Assembly (NCBI GenBank): GCA_023428185.1
Contig: JAEYYZ010000217.1
Span: forward strand, 1-8,350
Source of the DNA: Actinomycetes bacterium
Lineage (GTDB): Bacteria > Actinomycetota > Actinomycetes > Actinomycetales > Demequinaceae
Direction: 5' to 3'
DNA: 8,350 bases
Made by a program: the position numbers and the translations under genes. Positions 4,779 through 8,350 of the stretch are shown here, one piece after another. Numbering within the stretch: the first letter of the stretch is position 1; each line of letters starts with the position of its first letter. The notes under the pieces are model-generated. The model was not told the DNA's origin and did no database searches. It saw only the letters and a program-made list of their open reading frames with translations.

Positions 4779-4809
4779 ATGGCGGTCCGGCACCAAGCCG
4801 GGCCGCCAT
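4779..4809. terminator. bidirectional intrinsic terminator
   Basis: A 13-bp stem, ATGGCGGTCCGGC (4779-4791)/GCCGGGCCGCCAT (4797-4809), has a single G-T wobble and loop ACCAA. TGTCATTT follows on the plus strand. It lies between convergent genes (DUF6458 ending 4758, MFS ending 4838) and probably serves both. Confidence 0.8.
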
Positions 4810-4837
4810 TGTCATTTCCACAGCCGCCCGCAGAGGG

Positions 4838-6175
4838 CTACCGCTGGGCGTCCTCGATCTGTTGTTCCTCTACCGCTATGCGTGCCCTCTCCCGTAGCGC
4901 ACGTTCTGCTTCCAAGGACGTGCGGCCATAGGCGGCGCGCACAAACGGCCGATGCATCGCCAGGGACAACTCGATTCTCCAGTAACGCATCGCCCACGCC
5001 GCCGCCACCACGGTGACGAGGATGGACGCAATGGCCCCCACACCGATGGACCAGCGTGCACCCCAGTGCTCTCCAATCCACCCCACCAACGGTGCTCCCA
5101 CCGGCGTAGCACCCATGAGCACCATCATGTGAAGAGCCATGACGCGCCCGCGCATAGTGGGCGGTGTGGTGGTTTGGATCCATGCATTGGACGTGGCCAA
5201 CAGGGTGAGTGACGTGAAACCAACCAGCACGCACACCGCGGCAAACGAGGCAAAACTAGGCATGAGCGACAAAGCTGCCAAGCTCATCCCGAACGCTCCA
5301 GCTGAGGCAACAATCACGCGGAGCCGGGGACGTCGTCGGCGCGCCACGCCCAACGCCCCAGCAAGAGAACCGATAGCCAGCACAGACCCGAGCAAGCCGT
5401 AGTCGGTGGGACCCCGGCCAAACTCCACTCGCGCCATGAGGGCGCTCGTCAACTGGAAGTTGAGTCCAAACGCTGAGACCACGCCCATGATGCTCATGAT
5501 GAGCAGAATGTCTTTGCGTCGGCGTACGTATGCGAGCCCAGCCCTGACTTGACCCTTGGTGCGTTGCGCCCGCTCTTGCACATGAAGGCTCGCGGTCCGC
5601 ATGGCACTCAATGCGGCGATAGTGGCGACAAAGGTCGCGCCATTGATGATGAAGACCCAGCCAGAGCCCACCGCCGCAATGACCAGTCCCGCCGTGGCCG
5701 GCCCAATGAGCCGGGCAGCGTTGAACGAGGTGGCATTGAGGCCCACTGCATTGGGCAAGTTTTTCGCCGGCACTAGCGAGGTGACAAAGGTTTGCCGCAC
5801 CGGCCCGTCAAACGCATTCGCCACACCCAGACCAAACGCAAAGAGATACACGTGCCACAACTGCGCTTCGCCAAGCAGTACCAGCGCACCCAGCCCTAGG
5901 CCCAAGGCTGCGGAGGCGCCCTGAGTGACGAACAGCAACACGCGCTGGTTCACGCGATCCGCCACCACGCCGGCGTAGGGCGAGAACAACAGGAACGGCA
6001 AGAACTGCAACGCTGTGACAAGGCCCACGGCCGCACCCGAGTTGTCCGTGAGTTCCGTCAGCACCAGCCAATCTTGAGCGATGCGCTGCATCCACGTGCC
6101 GATGTTGGATACCAAGGCACCGGCAAACCACAAGCGGTAGTTGACGAACTTCAGCGAAGCGAAGGTGCGGCTCAT
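4838..6175 (-). CDS. MFS transporter, MFS_3 / DHA3 (EntS-like) exporter
   Basis: This 445-residue integral membrane protein has about 12 predicted helices. The first half carries FVNYRLWFAGALVSNIGTWMQRIAQDWLVL, then motif A-like GVVADRVNQR (69-78), then the DGPVRQTFVTSLVP (123-136) and NAVGLNATSFNAARLIGPATAG blocks. These are typical of the MFS_3 group, which includes the enterobactin exporter EntS and macrolide-type DHA3 exporters. A basic central loop follows (195-221), and RGRVMALHMMVLMGATPVGAPLVGWIGE lies in the second half. A charged cytoplasmic tail (about 400-445) ends the protein. It is probably a proton-driven exporter; the substrate cannot be told. The ATG at 6175 begins where homology does, with only a weak AGGGA site. 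It lies 53 bp after the oxidoreductase gene and may be read through from it. Confidence 0.9.
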   Translation of the reverse strand: MSRTFASLKFVNYRLWFAGALVSNIGTWMQRIAQDWLVLTELTDNSGAAVGLVTALQFLPFLLFSPYAGVVADRVNQRVLLFVTQGASAALGLGLGALVLLGEAQLWHVYLFAFGLGVANAFDGPVRQTFVTSLVPAKNLPNAVGLNATSFNAARLIGPATAGLVIAAVGSGWVFIINGATFVATIAALSAMRTASLHVQERAQRTKGQVRAGLAYVRRRKDILLIMSIMGVVSAFGLNFQLTSALMARVEFGRGPTDYGLLGSVLAIGSLAGALGVARRRRPRLRVIVASAGAFGMSLAALSLMPSFASFAAVCVLVGFTSLTLLATSNAWIQTTTPPTMRGRVMALHMMVLMGATPVGAPLVGWIGEHWGARWSIGVGAIASILVTVVAAAWAMRYWRIELSLAMHRPFVRAAYGRTSLEAERALRERARIAVEEQQIEDAQR

Positions 6176-6228
6176 GGGTCCCTGTCGTGGGCCTATCGGC
6201 CCTCTCGTTCCATGCTACGCCGCGCGGC

Positions 6229-7218
6229 TCACGGCACTGCCACCACCACTTTGCCCCGGGCGTGGTGACTCGCCACTCGTTCCATCGCATCGGCGGCGTG
6301 TTCCCACGCATAGAGCGAATCGATGAGTGGAGTCACTTTCCCGGACTCCACCAAGTCAGCCAACCGTTCCAACCGCTCCGTGGTCACCACCGCGTAGAAC
6401 GTCTTGATGCGATGCGTCGTGAAGAGGTTGTGGAGGGCTGCCTTGACTACGCGCATCAGCGCCCCGCCGTCTGGCCCGTCCGCTCCTGAGTTGGGAAGAA
6501 TCGCCCCGCCCTTGCGCGTGATTCTCTTCCACTCTCGGATCCGTACGCTTCCAGCATTGTCGAGCACGGCATCGTACGGCTGGTCCGTATCCAGAACATC
6601 GTCGCTGTTGTAATCCAAGACCACGTCGGCACCCAAGCTCTTGACTCGTTCCACGTTGCGGCCCGAACACACCGCGGTGACATGAATGCCCTCGAGCTTG
6701 GCCAGTTGCACCACAAATTGGCCGATGCCTCCAGCGGCACCATTGACGAGCAACCTTTCACCCGGTTTGAGAGCCATGAGGTCCATCGCCATCACGGCGG
6801 TCACGCCCGCGACACCCAACGTTGCACCATGTTCAAAGGGGATGCCGTGGGGCAGCCGCGTGAGCCAGTCTTCCTTTGCGGTGGCGTACTGCGCCAAGGT
6901 GCCATCGCCTTGACCGCATACCGTGTCACCCACACGCCATTGAGTCACTCCCTCGCCCACGGCTACGACCTCTCCCGCGAGATCCATTCCGCGAATGGCT
7001 TGCTTAGGGCGGGTCCGTCCGTGCGTGAGGCGCAGTACCCACGGGGAACCGCTCATGATGAACACGTCGGCTGGGTTGATGGAGGCAGCTTTCACTCTGA
7101 CGAGCACCTCGCCAGCGCCCGCGTGCGGTACGGGTGCTTTCCCGTGCTCAAGCACGGAGCTGGTGCCGTAGCGGTCTTGAGTGACGGCGTCCATGGTGGT
7201 GGAGATAGTGGTACTCAT
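6229..7218 (-). CDS. NAD(P)-dependent alcohol dehydrogenase / quinone oxidoreductase (MDR family)
   Basis: This 329-residue enzyme belongs to the medium-chain dehydrogenase/reductase superfamily. The N-terminal GroES-like part holds QDRYGTSSVL, VKAASINPADVFIMSG and IRGMDLAGEVVAVGEGVTQWRVGDTV (75-100). The Rossmann part has the nucleotide-binding loop NGAAGGIGQFVVQLAK (159-174). The four-cysteine structural zinc lobe is missing, so it resembles zinc-free quinone oxidoreductases of the zeta-crystallin type. It likely reduces a quinone or enone with NAD(P)H in the cytoplasm; the substrate is unknown. The start at 7218 overlaps the stop of the DUF4386 gene in ATGA, implying translational coupling. 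A later ATG (7194, MDAVTQDRYG) is also possible, since many homologues begin there. Upstream extension to 7494 is out of frame with the DUF4386 gene and is rejected. Confidence 0.88.
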   Translation of the reverse strand: MSTTISTTMDAVTQDRYGTSSVLEHGKAPVPHAGAGEVLVRVKAASINPADVFIMSGSPWVLRLTHGRTRPKQAIRGMDLAGEVVAVGEGVTQWRVGDTVCGQGDGTLAQYATAKEDWLTRLPHGIPFEHGATLGVAGVTAVMAMDLMALKPGERLLVNGAAGGIGQFVVQLAKLEGIHVTAVCSGRNVERVKSLGADVVLDYNSDDVLDTDQPYDAVLDNAGSVRIREWKRITRKGGAILPNSGADGPDGGALMRVVKAALHNLFTTHRIKTFYAVVTTERLERLADLVESGKVTPLIDSLYAWEHAADAMERVASHHARGKVVVAVP

Positions 7219-7910
7219 CGGGTCACCGCCTGGTCCACCTGGACCGGCCGGATGCCCTTGACCAACAGGTACCCAATCATCCAGAACTCGCCCACTGTGG
7301 CGGGCACGGGGAGCGATTCGATCAGCGCTGCGGGCGCGTCCGCCCACACATGAACCACGATCGCCGAGAGTACGTAGCCCACGCCACCCACCACCAAGAT
7401 CCACCCCAACGGCTTGGGCATGCGTCCGGAGGTGAGGACCGCCCAGCCCATGGGGATGAGCCAGAGTCCAAAGAAGACATTGCCCACAGCCCATGCGTTG
7501 GTGCTGAGCAGCGCCAACAAGCCCACCGTGGCCGCTGCGTCGCCTCCGGGAGCGAGAGTCTGGTCGCCAGCAACTGCAACTGCTGTGGCCATGAAGCCAG
7601 CGCTCGCCATGATGGCCGCCGAGTTCATCAGACCGAAGGCCATGACGCTTACGGCGGCGCCTCGATTGATGGAAGCGAACAGTTTGTAAAAGTAGACGGC
7701 CGCGAGGGCTTGAGCCATGACAATGAGCAACTCGAGAGTGACGCTGAGGTGAGCGAGCGTGGGCCTCTCGACCAGGTTGTCTAGCGTGGCCACTGCGTCG
7801 CCAGCAACGTACAACTGGGGACGCAAAGCCAGGAATCCGATCATCCCGGTAATGCCTAGTGCTAGGTACGCGATGCCCGCAAACCGGGCTGATCGCTTGA
7901 GTTCATGCAT
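7215..7910 (-). CDS. DUF4386 domain-containing membrane protein
   Basis: The 231-residue protein is mostly hydrophobic, with about six membrane helices (near 11-29, 53-75, 88-112, 125-157, 167-189 and 207-220). The pattern ARFAGIAYLALGITGMIGF, then NLVERPTLAHLSVTLELLIVMAQALAAVYFYKLF, then FFGLWLIPMGWAVLTSGRMPKPLGWILVVGGVGYVLS is characteristic of DUF4386, a family without known function. The start at 7910 has a strong site AGGAGA (7915-7920) five bases upstream. Its stop overlaps the start of the oxidoreductase gene by four bases (7215-7218), so the two are likely made together. DUF4386 proteins next to such oxidoreductases are a familiar actinobacterial arrangement, though the joint role is not known to me. 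Confidence 0.9.
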   Translation of the reverse strand: MHELKRSARFAGIAYLALGITGMIGFLALRPQLYVAGDAVATLDNLVERPTLAHLSVTLELLIVMAQALAAVYFYKLFASINRGAAVSVMAFGLMNSAAIMASAGFMATAVAVAGDQTLAPGGDAAATVGLLALLSTNAWAVGNVFFGLWLIPMGWAVLTSGRMPKPLGWILVVGGVGYVLSAIVVHVWADAPAALIESLPVPATVGEFWMIGYLLVKGIRPVQVDQAVTR

Positions 7911-7947
7911 GGTTTCTCCTTGAATTTGAGTGCAGTGAATAGAGGTC

Positions 7948-7964
7948 CCGTGCCGGTAGCACGG
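7948..7964 (-). terminator. small hairpin in the 108-bp gap after the XRE gene
   Basis: CCGTGC (7948-7953) pairs with GCACGG (7959-7964) around a 5-base loop, about 55 bp after the XRE stop and 38 bp before the DUF4386 start. It may be a weak terminator or attenuating stem. There is no T-run, and no clear promoter is seen in the gap. Confidence 0.25.
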
Positions 7965-8018
7965 TCCTGTGAGTGAGTGGCGGTAAGTGCGGCCCTTTAG
8001 TGGGGCGAGAACACGGAG

Positions 8019-8249
8019 TTATTCAGCAGTGCCCACCCCGTACTGGAACACGTCCTCGAGCGACACCCCAAAGACGCGGGAGATTTGAAAGGCCATCTCG
8101 AGCGAGGGGGAGTACTTTCCTTGCTCAATAGCGATGACCGTTTGGCGAGTGACACCCAATCGGTCTGCGAGTTCAGCTTGGGTAATGTCCCCGCGTTCGG
8201 CCCGCAGTTCGCGGATGCGGTTTACTACGCGAGTGGGTTTGGGACTCAT
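8019..8249 (-). CDS. XRE/Cro-CI family transcriptional regulator (YozG-like)
   Basis: The 76-residue protein is a single five-helix HTH domain. The core is NRIRELRAERGDITQAELADRLGVTRQTVIAIEQGKYSPSLEMAFQISRVFGVSLEDVFQY, with the recognition helix at about TRQTVIAIEQ (34-43). The length and the ending SLEDVFQY are typical of small stand-alone XRE regulators of the YozG type, which usually sit beside a small membrane protein and may control it. Here the start codon overlaps the stop of such a membrane protein gene by four bases (ATGA, 8246-8249), matching that arrangement. There is no clear ribosome site of its own (a GCGAGG lies about 9 bases before the ATG), which fits coupling. The ligand and targets are unknown. 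Confidence 0.92.
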   Translation of the reverse strand: MSPKPTRVVNRIRELRAERGDITQAELADRLGVTRQTVIAIEQGKYSPSLEMAFQISRVFGVSLEDVFQYGVGTAE

Positions 8250-8350
8250 GACGTGAAGCCTCGCCGGTAGGCACGGAGCTTCACCACGGTCTGGGCCATG
8301 GATTCCAGCGTGGCAGCCACGTAGACAAAGTTGCCAATCCAGAAGCTGTG
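8246..8350 (-). CDS. small membrane protein partner of the XRE regulator, C-terminal part
   Basis: The frame is open from the window edge to TGA at 8246-8248 and gives 34 residues, HSFWIGNFVYVAATLESMAQTVVKLRAYRRGFTS. It reads as the end of a last membrane helix followed by a basic tail. Endings of this kind (..VKLRAYRRGF) are familiar from the hypothetical membrane proteins encoded directly upstream of small XRE regulators. The 4-bp overlap with the regulator start points to a two-gene unit. Only the end is visible, so no family can be named with certainty. Confidence 0.7.
   Translation of the reverse strand, partial: HSFWIGNFVYVAATLESMAQTVVKLRAYRRGFTS

Noticed and set aside
7219..7494. N-terminal extension of the oxidoreductase to 7494
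   Set aside because: The added 92 residues overlap the well-supported DUF4386 gene in another frame and have no homology. The ATGA overlap at 7215-7218 gives a better start.

Overview
The window is about 60% G+C. Its gene families (a CtaG-type oxidase assembly protein, DUF6458, a DUF4190/septum-formation fusion, a YozG-like XRE regulator) point to a high-GC Gram-positive actinobacterium, probably of the Micrococcales. The genus cannot be fixed by eye.

Layout. (1) 1-297 (+) is the 3' end of a cytochrome c oxidase assembly (CtaG-like) gene. (2) 298-1554 holds no convincing protein gene and is the most unusual part. It contains two tandem units built to one plan: 5' sites resembling DnaA boxes, then a GTGAG-AAAAA block, then a conserved promoter-like block (TTGCG, 17-18 bp, TAGAC, then ACCTATC), then a roughly 355-nt GC-rich body, then a long hairpin with the identical loop CGCTTAC. 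I read these as two paralogous structured non-coding RNA genes, with transcription toward the + end. (3) 1555-2793 (+) is a proline-rich membrane protein with DUF4190-like membrane helices and a C-terminal septum-formation-like domain. (4) On the minus strand follow tRNA-Gly(CCC) with an encoded CCA (2824-2897) and an aldose 1-epimerase-family enzyme (2926-3855). (5) On the plus strand follow a small YCII/DGPF-domain protein (4034-4375) and a two-helix DUF6458 protein (4534-4758). (6) A strong, probably bidirectional terminator (4779-4809) separates these from a long minus-strand run: partial membrane protein > XRE regulator > DUF4386 membrane protein > NAD(P)H-dependent MDR oxidoreductase > MFS exporter.

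How they relate. Two pairs in the minus run share 4-bp ATGA stop/start overlaps (partial membrane protein/XRE regulator, and DUF4386/oxidoreductase), so each pair is likely translationally coupled. Gaps of 108 and 53 bp separate the other members. The protein genes are ordinary, housekeeping-type accessory genes. The undescribed candidate is the duplicated RNA locus at 298-1440, whose upstream sites suggest a possible link to DnaA or another factor recognising TCATCCACA/GGTGGATAA. Function, transcription and RNA ends there are inferred from sequence only.
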